DNA of 5,825 nt from Candidatus Woesearchaeota archaeon (GCA_003562145.1 PWWA01000053.1:1-5825); one strand, 5' to 3'. Shown: positions 1 through 5,186, counted from the stretch's first letter. Notes: generated by a model from the letters alone, not told the origin. A program made the numbers and translations.

Positions 1-847
1 CACCCTGCTTGCTTACAAGCATCCTGAAACCATCATATTTGTACTCGACAGCTGCAGGCGTACCAACCATTTTAAAAGCATCTTGTATAGTTGCTGCCTT
101 CTGGGCAAGCATAACCTTAACAGGCTTGCCAAGCACAAGCTTTAACTTTTCTAATTCACCTTTGCCTTTTCTCGCAATCCTTGCCACTAACCCCGAATCA
201 TTAGTCTTGTCAATAGCCTTCTGAACAATCGCTAAAGATTCGTTGTAATCCTCCCTGTTCCCAGGGCTAATAGTCTCGGTTTCTTCATCATAATTAGGAT
301 TAACTTTTAAGCAACTCCACGCAATAGCATCCCGTATAGTTACTTCAGCAACCCCAACACGCAAGTCTTGAAGCACGCTCCTAACAACATACCTGGCTTC
401 CAAAGGCTTCGCAGAAGAAAGCATGCTCGCGATAACCTTAACCTTTTGGCCAACACTACCAGTTCCTTCAAGCCCGGAAAGCCTCCTGAGATTATTGAAG
501 ACTTCCTTCACAGCCAAGCTCCCAGAAAAAAGCGTGCTCTGCGCTTTCTTGCCTATCAGGTCCTCAGCCACTAATCCAAGATCGCCTTTCTTGCTCCACA
601 ATCTCTCAATTTGCCTTGCATCATACCCCGTCGCGACGCTTATAGCTTTCAAGACAAGCCGCGAAGCAACCCCTATCTCCGTAGTATCATAGTCAGGGTA
701 AACCCTTCCTCTCAGCAATAAGACTATCATTTCAAGATCTTCATCCTTGGTCTTGCTTAACAAGTCGCTGACAATCCTAGTCTTCTTAAGCCTCTTAGAA
801 GTATTTTCAAGCGATTCATATGCTTTTGCAAGCTCTTCATACTCCAT
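1..847 (-). CDS. lig: ATP-dependent DNA ligase, N-terminal part (3' end outside window)
   Basis: This gene encodes a DNA ligase that seals nicks in duplex DNA, joining Okazaki fragments and finishing repair through a lysyl-AMP intermediate. The frame is open for 282 codons from the ATG at 847-845 to the window edge. Residues 1-250 match the all-helical DNA-binding domain of archaeal/eukaryotic ligase I, including DLRVGVAEVTIRDAIA at about 161-176 and GKPVKVMLAQ at about 240-249. Nucleotidyltransferase motif I is EYKYDGFR, with the AMP-accepting lysine at residue 270. The rest of the adenylation domain and the OB-fold domain lie beyond position 1. Complete archaeal enzymes have roughly 560-610 residues, so about half is visible. 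The start has no Shine-Dalgarno but has a TATA box about 27 bases upstream, consistent with a leaderless mRNA. It diverges from cdc6, another replication gene. The family assignment is very secure. Confidence 0.96.
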   Translation of the reverse strand, partial: MEYEELAKAYESLENTSKRLKKTRIVSDLLSKTKDEDLEMIVLLLRGRVYPDYDTTEIGVASRLVLKAISVATGYDARQIERLWSKKGDLGLVAEDLIGKKAQSTLFSGSLAVKEVFNNLRRLSGLEGTGSVGQKVKVIASMLSSAKPLEARYVVRSVLQDLRVGVAEVTIRDAIAWSCLKVNPNYDEETETISPGNREDYNESLAIVQKAIDKTNDSGLVARIARKGKGELEKLKLVLGKPVKVMLAQKAATIQDAFKMVGTPAAVEYKYDGFRMLVSKQG

Positions 848-868
848 AAAGCAAAGGTATAGCTTTGG

Positions 869-879
869 TTTTTAAATAA
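869..879 (-). promoter_or_regulatory. TATA box of the DNA ligase gene
   Basis: On the minus strand this reads TTATTTAAAAA, centred about 27 bases before the ligase ATG at 847. That is the usual distance from an archaeal TATA box to the transcription start, so transcription should begin at or within a few bases of the start codon. A short inverted repeat, CAAAG-N6-CTTTG (852-867), lies between box and gene and could bind a regulator, but this is weak. Confidence 0.6.
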
Positions 880-910
880 GTTCTTTTTTTTCCGTTTTCC
901 TTGGATAAAT

Positions 911-918
911 TATTTAAA
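911..918 (+). promoter_or_regulatory. TATA box of orc1/cdc6
   Basis: TATTTAAA is centred about 26 bases upstream of the cdc6 ATG at 941. No Shine-Dalgarno is visible in between, so a leaderless transcript is expected. It stands about 35 bases from the divergent ligase TATA box, with a run of eight T (883-891 region) separating the two. Confidence 0.6.
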
Positions 919-940
919 GAATCAGGCTTTCAGCCAATAC

Positions 941-1996
941 ATGGGTGTTTTTGACGATATGCTGAAAAGCGGGGAATCCTTGGTTAAGAACGAGGCCGCT
1001 CTGGACTACGATTTTCTTCCAAAGGTATTGCCTTACAGGGAACAAGAGCAAAGATACTTGGCTACTTGCATCAAGCCCTTATTCTCTAAAAGGAGCGGAA
1101 GAAACCTGTTCATCCATGGCCCGCCAGGGATTGGTAAGACCGCTGCTACCCGCCACGTACTACGAGACTTGGAGGAGCAGACAGATGAAGTCCATATATT
1201 ATATGTTAATTGCTGGCAGAAAAACACGACGTACAAAGTGCTCTTGGAAATGTGCGAATTGCTCGGCTACAGGTTCACGCAGAACAAGAAAGCAGTTGAA
1301 TTGTACAAGATCGTTGCAGGCATAGTTAACAAGTCCGGTGCAGTATTCGTGTTTGATGAGATTGATAAGGCTGAAGACTTTGACTTCCTGTATTTCGTGC
1401 TTGAAGAAATATACAATAAGGCAATATTCCTTATAACTAATTATAAGTCGTGGCTTGTGGAGCTCGACGAGCGGATAAAGTCCAGGCTCATCCCTGAAAT
1501 GGTTGAGTTCAAGCATTACAATGAAGCCGAGACCAGAGGCATCCTCAGAGAAAGGATAAACTATGCGTTTCCCGAAGGTGTCTGGGACGAAAAAGCGCTT
1601 GGGTTAATTGTAAAGAAAACATTTGAGTTAAAAGATATTAGGAGTGGATTATTCTTATTGAAAGAGTCGGCTTTGCAGGCCGAAGAAAAATCTTCGAAGA
1701 AGATAGGTGTCGCTGAGGTAAATGAAGCCATCAGGAAGCTTGATGATTTTACAATAAAAAACAGCGCTGAGCTCGAAGCAGAATCCAGGATAATATATGA
1801 GCTTGTAAAGATGCACTCAGGGAAGAGGATAGGCGATTTATACAAAGTATACCAGAAGAAGGGTGGCGTGTCCAGCTACAAGACTTTCCAGAGAAAGATT
1901 GCGAAGCTTGAAGAAGGAAAATATTTGAGCACTAAAAAAGAAACAGGTACTGGTGGCAACACTACAATAGTGGAGAAGAAGCTAAGTGACTTCTAG
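941..1996 (+). CDS. cdc6: Orc1/Cdc6-type replication initiator (AAA+ ATPase with winged helix)
   Basis: This is an origin-recognition protein that binds replication origins and, in its ATP form, helps load the MCM helicase. Residues 1-50 are the lead-in typical of Orc1/Cdc6. The AAA+ module follows, with Walker A GPPGIGKT (60-67), Walker B VFVFDE (135-140), sensor 1 asparagine in ITN (N167), a likely arginine-finger region DERIKSRL (177-183), and a sensor 2 arginine in KDIRSGLFLL (R234). Residues about 275-351 form the C-terminal winged-helix DNA-binding domain. At 351 residues it is somewhat shorter than many archaeal homologues (about 370-420) but lacks no core motif. The ATG at 941 fits the TATA spacing. 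The gene ends in a TAG that overlaps the stop of the convergent gene inside the palindrome CTAG (1993-1996). A more distant Orc1-like AAA+ ATPase is possible but less likely. Confidence 0.93.
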   Translation: MGVFDDMLKSGESLVKNEAALDYDFLPKVLPYREQEQRYLATCIKPLFSKRSGRNLFIHGPPGIGKTAATRHVLRDLEEQTDEVHILYVNCWQKNTTYKVLLEMCELLGYRFTQNKKAVELYKIVAGIVNKSGAVFVFDEIDKAEDFDFLYFVLEEIYNKAIFLITNYKSWLVELDERIKSRLIPEMVEFKHYNEAETRGILRERINYAFPEGVWDEKALGLIVKKTFELKDIRSGLFLLKESALQAEEKSSKKIGVAEVNEAIRKLDDFTIKNSAELEAESRIIYELVKMHSGKRIGDLYKVYQKKGGVSSYKTFQRKIAKLEEGKYLSTKKETGTGGNTTIVEKKLSDF

Positions 1997-3039
1997 CCGT
2001 ATTCTAGTTTTATCTTTGCCTTATTCGCACCTTTCATCAATGGCAGTTGCGCTGTGATTGCATATTCTGGCTTGCTAGGGTATGTTCCTGCCAGTCCTTC
2101 CGCGTGGTCGAACAGCGCCCAGTATCCTATCATCTTGTTTACTGGTATGAATACTTCATTCCATGTGTGAAGCTGTGCAATTTCCTTTGGGAATCCGTTT
2201 TTTATTTTGTGCTTGTACGCTTCCAGGCTTTTTACCTGTTTTTCGAGATGCTCCCTTATCTCCCAGGGCAAGCCGTAAGAACTTATTTTTTTTTCAAGGT
2301 TTTCTCTTCGTTTCTCCATAATTGTTTCGCGTTCTTCTTTTCCTACGAGAGCCGTTGTTATCCCTGTTATTTTCCTTGCAGGAATTCTTAGTGCTGAGAA
2401 TGCTGCTGTTATGAATATAGCAGTGCCTTCTTGTTCTCCCACGAGCAGTTTCAAATTTTTGTAGATGTCTGCTAGCGGGTTTAGTTTTTTGCCTGCTGCC
2501 CAGTTCTTCTCTTCAATTAACGGCAAATATTTTTCTAGGTATAGGAATATATTTTCAAGGGTTTTTTCGCCTTCTAAGCCCTTGAGTACCGCCTCGAAAT
2601 TTTTCCTGTCTTTCTGTGATAAGAAATCATGGGCGTCTTTTACGGCTTTGGAGTATCTGCCCGGTCCTAAAGCTATTTTTTCGGGTGGTACCCCTCCGTT
2701 CCTGGCTTTGTATGGTGATACGAATTTGTATTCAGGCCTTGTCTTTTCAAGTGTTAGCGAGTTAAACAAGGGATTTGTTTCAGGATAATTATTCATGCTC
2801 CTTATTTTTTCCTGGAATTCCACACTTCCTTCGTAGCCAATTGCAAGAATTATGTCTTTGCCCGGGAGCAAGGGTACGGTAATGCTTGTTTCGTTAAATG
2901 CTAGGCTTGAATGCTTTTCTGTTACCGGTATTTCGTACCACCGCCCCTGTTCTAGTTCGTTTATTAAAAACAGGTTTTCAGGGACTAGCTGTCCAGTGTA
3001 GTCTTCGTAGCTTGGCTTAAGAAGCCTTTCTTGTGCCAT
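1993..3039 (-). CDS. Transglutaminase-like fold protein lacking the catalytic cysteine (probable pseudoenzyme)
   Basis: The 348-residue product has the signature of the transglutaminase/protease-like superfamily. A helix segment ending in ALRIPARKITG (216-226) precedes LHTWNEVFIP (290-299) and GYWALFDHAEG (305-315), which supply the family's histidine (H291) and aspartate (D311). A gapless match of the segment before IPAR to the usual G-x-C-x-D-x-A helix puts glutamine 203 (GEQEG) at the catalytic cysteine. The whole protein contains no cysteine, so peptide cleavage or cross-linking by the standard thiol mechanism is not expected. A charged, helical insertion of about 60 residues (230-289) separates the IPAR motif from the histidine. 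Residues 1-190 match nothing I recognise. There is no signal peptide or membrane segment, so it should be cytoplasmic. The ATG at 3039 sits about 24 bases after a TATA box. Fold assignment is fairly secure; function is unknown, and a binding or scaffold role is a guess. Confidence 0.75.
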   Translation of the reverse strand: MAQERLLKPSYEDYTGQLVPENLFLINELEQGRWYEIPVTEKHSSLAFNETSITVPLLPGKDIILAIGYEGSVEFQEKIRSMNNYPETNPLFNSLTLEKTRPEYKFVSPYKARNGGVPPEKIALGPGRYSKAVKDAHDFLSQKDRKNFEAVLKGLEGEKTLENIFLYLEKYLPLIEEKNWAAGKKLNPLADIYKNLKLLVGEQEGTAIFITAAFSALRIPARKITGITTALVGKEERETIMEKRRENLEKKISSYGLPWEIREHLEKQVKSLEAYKHKIKNGFPKEIAQLHTWNEVFIPVNKMIGYWALFDHAEGLAGTYPSKPEYAITAQLPLMKGANKAKIKLEYG

Positions 3040-3059
3040 CGTGCAGGTAAACCCAATCC

Positions 3060-3067
3060 ATTTAAAA
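3060..3067 (-). promoter_or_regulatory. TATA box of the transglutaminase-like gene
   Basis: The minus strand reads TTTTAAAT, centred about 24 bases upstream of the ATG at 3039-3037. A clear Shine-Dalgarno is absent, so the mRNA is probably leaderless or nearly so. The adjacent AT-rich stretch 3068-3080 continues upstream. Confidence 0.5.
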
Positions 3068-3084
3068 CACTTTTTATTTTAACC

Positions 3085-3097
3085 ACTATCAAATAGT
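3085..3097. repeat. Inverted repeat ACTAT-CAA-ATAGT between divergent promoters
   Basis: A perfect 5-base inverted repeat with a 3-base spacer lies between the minus-strand TATA box (3060-3067) and the plus-strand TATA box (3134-3141). A further half-site copy, CACTAT, occurs at 3098-3103 (first copy 3084-3089). A second, weaker dyad, CACT-N5-AGTG, follows at 3110-3122. The placement between two divergent promoters is what an operator for a shared regulator would look like. The arms are short, so chance is not excluded. Confidence 0.35.
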
Positions 3098-3133
3098 CAC
3101 TATTTTTGGCACTGGACAAGTGTACGCGCGGAC

Positions 3134-3141
3134 TATATAAA
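3134..3141 (+). promoter_or_regulatory. TATA box of the small-gene cluster
   Basis: TATATAAA is a near-consensus archaeal TATA box. A start site about 26 bases downstream falls near 3163, just before the Shine-Dalgarno at 3166-3172. That gives a leader of roughly 16 bases holding little besides the ribosome site. The fit of TATA box, start site, Shine-Dalgarno and ATG is a main reason for believing the small genes are real. Confidence 0.65.
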
Positions 3142-3165
3142 CCCCATGTGTTAATTAGAAAGCCA

Positions 3166-3172
3166 GAGGTGA
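3166..3172 (+). promoter_or_regulatory. Strong Shine-Dalgarno for the 26-codon gene
   Basis: GAGGTGA matches the complement of the archaeal 16S rRNA 3' end and stands 6 bases before the ATG at 3179. It decides this start and marks the cluster as leadered, unlike most other genes in the window. Confidence 0.7.
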
Positions 3173-3178
3173 AACAGC

Positions 3179-3259
3179 ATGGTGCATAACGACACGGAAT
3201 TCATCAAAAACTTGTTTTACACACAAATAAAATCTGTAACCCTAGGAGAAAGGAGGTAA
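3179..3259 (+). CDS. Small protein of 26 residues, first in cluster (unknown, possibly a leader peptide)
   Basis: A 26-codon frame starts at ATG 3179, six bases after a strong Shine-Dalgarno and about 40 bases after a near-consensus TATA box. The product begins MVHNDTEFIKNLFY and ends LGERR. It is near neutral in charge (three acidic, four basic residues) and has no membrane segment or signal peptide. I recognise no family. Its last codons and stop (AGG AGG TAA) themselves form the Shine-Dalgarno of the next gene, so ribosomes ending here would be positioned to start the next one. It may be a real microprotein, or a leader peptide whose translation controls the downstream genes. The sequence alone does not decide between these. 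Confidence 0.55.
   Translation: MVHNDTEFIKNLFYTQIKSVTLGERR
3252..3257 (+). promoter_or_regulatory. Shine-Dalgarno of the 40-codon gene, overlapping the preceding stop
   Basis: GGAGGT stands 7 bases before the ATG at 3265 and shares bases with the stop codon TAA (3257-3259) of the upstream small gene. This layout is typical of translational coupling within an operon. Confidence 0.7.
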
Positions 3260-3264
3260 ACAAA

Positions 3265-3387
3265 ATGAGGAATTATTACGAAGAAAAAATTATACCTGTG
3301 ATGCTGGAGCACAGGATTATAACAGAAGAAGAAAAAGAAACAATAGCAGAATACCTAAGAGGCTTTACAGGCACAGAAAATGCTTAG
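3265..3387 (+). CDS. Small acidic protein of 40 residues, second in cluster (unknown)
   Basis: The frame runs from ATG 3265 to TAG 3387 behind a near-perfect Shine-Dalgarno. The product is acidic (nine glutamates against two lysines and three arginines) and looks like two short helices around a turn, with HRIITEEEKETIAEYL at residues 16-31. It has no cysteine, no metal-binding pattern and no membrane segment. I do not recognise a family. It overlaps the next gene by 8 bases (3380-3387), so the two are probably translated together. Its opposite charge to the basic third protein makes a complex between them a reasonable guess, nothing more. Confidence 0.6.
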   Translation: MRNYYEEKIIPVMLEHRIITEEEKETIAEYLRGFTGTENA

Positions 3388-3511
3388 GGCAATAAAAAAC
3401 ATGTTCAGGGAACAACCATACCTGGAATGGCAAGACTACAAGAAAAGAATAGACTTCCTCGACGTCTTTCACTGGCAGCAAAGAGTCAGGAAAAGAAACA
3501 CAGGGATGTAA
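3380..3511 (+). CDS. Small basic protein of 43 residues, third in cluster (unknown)
   Basis: The frame opens at ATG 3380, inside the last codons of the preceding gene, and ends at TAA 3511. There is no strong Shine-Dalgarno, so starting would depend on coupling to the upstream gene. An alternative ATG at residue 8 (3401) would give 36 residues. The product is basic (ten Lys/Arg against five Asp/Glu) with an aromatic-rich middle (Y14, W17, Y20, F26, F30, W32) and a strongly positive tail, RVRKRN at 35-40. Such a tail could contact nucleic acid, but no known domain is recognisable. A T-run follows at 3531, so the cluster probably ends here. This is the least certain of the three genes because its start signal is weak. 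Confidence 0.5.
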   Translation: MLRAIKNMFREQPYLEWQDYKKRIDFLDVFHWQQRVRKRNTGM

Positions 3512-3524
3512 GGCGATGGGGAAG

Positions 3525-3542
3525 CAATTGTTTTTTTCAATT
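3525..3542 (+). terminator. Candidate terminator after the small-gene cluster
   Basis: A run of seven T (3531-3537) is flanked by CAATTG and CAATT, a weak 5-base inverted repeat with the T-run as loop. Archaeal RNA polymerase terminates at T-runs without needing a strong hairpin. The run lies 20 bases after the last small-gene stop and just before the TATA box of the next operon, the expected place for a terminator. Confidence 0.45.
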
Positions 3543-3545
3543 AAA

Positions 3546-3555
3546 TTTTTAAATA
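3546..3555 (+). promoter_or_regulatory. TATA box of the Sua5/phosphoesterase operon
   Basis: TTTTTAAATA is centred about 28 bases upstream of ATG 3578. No Shine-Dalgarno lies between, so a leaderless or near-leaderless transcript is likely. It gives the two-gene operon its own promoter, separate from the small-gene cluster. Confidence 0.55.
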
Positions 3556-3577
3556 AATTCCTGTTCTCCGCATTAGA

Positions 3578-4171
3578 ATGATAGTTACCAAGGACGAGTT
3601 GCTTAAATCAAGGAAAACCATTCAGACGCTTCTTAAGGGAAAAATATTCATATACCCCACGGACTCGATTTACGGCCTGGGATGCGATGCGACAAACGAG
3701 AAACTAGTCCAAAAAATAAGGACGATAAAGAAAAGCAACCTACAGCCCTTCTCAATCATAGTGCCCTCAAAAGAATGGGTTTACAAGAACTGCGAAGTAG
3801 GCCCTGAACAAAAGAAATACGTGGAAAAACTCGGGAAAAAACTAGTCGTGAACGGGGAAGAGCACTGCTTTACCCTCGTCCTAAAGCTAAAAAACAAGTC
3901 TGCGGTCGCAAAAAACGTTAACCAAGGCCTTGAAACCATAGGTGTAAGAATACCCGACCACTGGTTCTCAGGAGTTGTAAGCAACCTAGGCGTCCCGGTA
4001 ATAACAACAAGTGCCAATTCTACAGGGGAAGACTTCATGACAAGCATAGACGACCTCAGCCCCAGCATAAAGAGGCAAGTGGACTTAATAGTTTATGAAG
4101 GCGAAAAGAAAGGCCATCTTTCAATTATAATTCATGCCGAAAGGAAAACCAAGGAAATGAAAATAAGGTAG
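3578..4171 (+). CDS. Sua5/YrdC/YciO-family threonylcarbamoyl-AMP synthase
   Basis: The family makes L-threonylcarbamoyladenylate from threonine, bicarbonate and ATP. This is the first step of the t6A modification at position 37 of tRNAs reading ANN codons, completed by the KEOPS complex in archaea. The 197-residue product is a YrdC domain alone, without the C-terminal Sua5 domain of longer homologues. Visible motifs are YPTDSIYGLGCDA (26-38), TIGVRIPDH (120-128), TTSANSTGE (143-151) and GHLSIIIH (179-186). In the family's lysine-x-arginine ATP-binding motif, counting from GCD places K51 at the lysine and S53 at the arginine, so the arginine appears lost. The likely gene is sua5/tsaC; the less understood YciO branch cannot be excluded, and the odd KxR motif keeps that open. 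A metallophosphoesterase starts 3 bases after the stop. Confidence 0.88.
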   Translation: MIVTKDELLKSRKTIQTLLKGKIFIYPTDSIYGLGCDATNEKLVQKIRTIKKSNLQPFSIIVPSKEWVYKNCEVGPEQKKYVEKLGKKLVVNGEEHCFTLVLKLKNKSAVAKNVNQGLETIGVRIPDHWFSGVVSNLGVPVITTSANSTGEDFMTSIDDLSPSIKRQVDLIVYEGEKKGHLSIIIHAERKTKEMKIR

Positions 4172-4174
4172 AAA

Positions 4175-4774
4175 ATGAGGATTCTAGGCGCGGGAGACTT
4201 GCATGGCGATGTAAGCCTTGCCAAAAAACTGTCTGACAAAGCATTAAGAGAAAAAGCAGATCTGATAGTGTTGTGCGGTGACCTTACAGACGATGATAGC
4301 CTTGACAACATACTACAGCCGTTCAAGGATAAAAACCAAAAAGTTCTGTTAATATCAGGGAACCATGAAAGCATTGCTACAGCAGACTTCCTAGCATACA
4401 TAAACGAAGCAAAGCACTTGCATGGTTACTCCGTGAAATACGGTGACACAGGAATATTTGGCTGCGGCTCCGCAAACATAGGCATACACGGCTTGGACGA
4501 AGAAGAGATCTTTGAAACACTGAAAAAAGGCTTTGATAGGATAAGCTACCTAAAAAAGAAATTAATGGTAACCCACGTTCACCCTGCAGGCACAAAGATG
4601 GAATTATTATCAAGGTTTGTTAAGGGAAGCAAAGGCGTCCTAAAAGCAGTTTACGAGTTAAAGCCGGACCTGCTTTTATGCAGCCACGTCCACGAAGCAG
4701 AAGGCCTAGAAGAAAAACTTGGCAGCACAAAAATCATAAATGTAGGCAGGGAAGGAAAAATAATAGACTTATAA
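4175..4774 (+). CDS. Calcineurin-like metallophosphoesterase
   Basis: This is a binuclear-metal phosphoesterase of 199 residues, a single catalytic domain. The metal and phosphate ligand motifs are all present in order: GDLHGD (D8, H10), GDLTD (D36), GNHE (N63, H64), THVHP (H134, H136) and SHVHE (H171, H173). The last is a variant of the usual GHxH, with serine in place of glycine. The substrate cannot be read from sequence; related small archaeal enzymes act on cyclic or simple phosphodiesters or on phosphoproteins. There is no signal peptide, so it is cytoplasmic. Only three bases separate it from the Sua5-like gene, and AAGG ahead of the start may serve as a weak Shine-Dalgarno, so the two are almost surely one transcript. 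Its stop overlaps the end of the convergent gene by six bases inside TTATAA (4769-4774). Confidence 0.92.
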   Translation: MRILGAGDLHGDVSLAKKLSDKALREKADLIVLCGDLTDDDSLDNILQPFKDKNQKVLLISGNHESIATADFLAYINEAKHLHGYSVKYGDTGIFGCGSANIGIHGLDEEEIFETLKKGFDRISYLKKKLMVTHVHPAGTKMELLSRFVKGSKGVLKAVYELKPDLLLCSHVHEAEGLEEKLGSTKIINVGREGKIIDL

Positions 4775-5074
4775 GCCAGTGGTTTCAGAGTCAAACTTTT
4801 CCTTAGCCTTTTTCTCCTTGAAAAAGACTTCGTGGCTCGCCCTCTTCTCAAACAAAGCTACAGCGATCCTTGAAAGGACTCCTTGGCTTTCCAACAAGCG
4901 CTTTTCTTGCACGATCATCCTCGCATCATCTATGCATTCACGCATAACCTCATTATTCCTGGAACGGCACTCTTCCCCTGCAGTCCTTTCCTCTTCCTCA
5001 GTCAAATATATTTCTATCCAGTTAGGATACGCGGACTTATCACTTTTCTTCGGAAACGTCTTGCTGAACCCCAT
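4769..5074 (-). CDS. Uncharacterised 101-residue helical protein
   Basis: I cannot assign a function. The product starts MGFSKTFPKKSDK, followed by YPNWIEIYLTEEEE (16-29) and then a long, highly charged helical stretch to about residue 95. That stretch includes RECIDDARMIVQE (45-57) and a second helix SRIAVALFEKRASHEVF (68-84). The two cysteines (36 and 47) lie 11 apart, which does not suggest a metal site. There is no membrane segment or signal peptide. The layout resembles short conserved proteins I associate with small-genome archaea, but that is memory and not a search result. The ATG at 5074 lies about 27 bases after TTTATAAA, supporting both the start and a leaderless mRNA. The tail converges on the phosphoesterase gene with a six-base overlap. 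The length, good promoter and coding-like composition support a real gene. Confidence 0.75.
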   Translation of the reverse strand: MGFSKTFPKKSDKSAYPNWIEIYLTEEEERTAGEECRSRNNEVMRECIDDARMIVQEKRLLESQGVLSRIAVALFEKRASHEVFFKEKKAKEKFDSETTGL

Positions 5075-5097
5075 AACAGGAAAGAAAGAGATTCTTT

Positions 5098-5105
5098 TTT
5101 ATAAA
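5098..5105 (-). promoter_or_regulatory. TATA box of the 101-residue protein gene
   Basis: TTTATAAA is self-complementary and is centred about 27 bases upstream of the minus-strand ATG at 5074-5072, the normal distance for a leaderless archaeal gene. The segment between it and the plus-strand promoter (5106-5152) holds a small dyad GGAA-AA-TTCC (5124-5133) and two direct copies of ATTCCA (5129-5134, 5142-5147). Confidence 0.6.
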
Positions 5106-5152
5106 TTTTGCCAAGAACAAACCGGAAAATTCCAGTGTTTTATTCCAAAAAA

Positions 5153-5161
5153 TTTATATAA
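5153..5161 (+). promoter_or_regulatory. TATA box of the ribbon-helix-helix gene
   Basis: TTTATATAA is centred about 30 bases before ATG 5187, giving a predicted leader of only a few bases. The following dyad at 5159-5184 begins inside the box, so a protein bound there would block TBP or polymerase access. Confidence 0.6.
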
Positions 5162-5184
5162 TACGATGTATATCTAAAGTATTA
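5159..5184. promoter_or_regulatory. Candidate operator: nested inverted repeats before the RHH gene
   Basis: TAATAC (5159-5164) pairs with GTATTA (5179-5184). Within the same stretch, ATAC-GAT-GTAT (5161-5171) forms a second, tighter dyad sharing the left arm. Ribbon-helix-helix proteins commonly repress their own promoter by binding such short dyads in pairs, and this one spans from TATA box to start site. Self-repression is therefore the simplest reading, inferred from position and symmetry. Confidence 0.45.
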
Positions 5185-5186
5185 CA

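Noticed and set aside
9..692. Plus-strand open frames at 9-224, 368-574 and 423-692
   Set aside because: They are antisense to the ligase gene, whose 282-codon frame and motifs are unmistakable.
883..891. T-run between ligase and cdc6 as a terminator
   Set aside because: Both neighbouring genes point away from it, so no transcript is expected to end there.
1033..1845. Open frames at 1033-1236, 1199-1516 and 1561-1845 on the minus strand and 1116-1325 on the plus strand
   Set aside because: They lie inside cdc6 in other frames, with no promoter or ribosome site and no family features.
2047..2788. Plus-strand frames rich in Phe/Ser/Cys at 2047-2391 and 2465-2788
   Set aside because: They are antisense to the transglutaminase-like gene; the composition is that expected opposite A-rich codons.
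3516..3581. A 21-codon frame (ATG 3516) that ends in TGA overlapping the Sua5 start as ATGA
   Set aside because: The ATGA overlap looks like coupling, but the frame runs through the T-run and the TATA box of the next operon and its residues simply reflect that AT-rich DNA. It is more likely non-coding.
4779..5177. Plus-strand frame of 132 codons opposite the 101-residue gene
   Set aside because: It has no promoter or Shine-Dalgarno and would run through the divergent promoter region. The minus-strand frame has a well-placed TATA box and a protein-like helical pattern.
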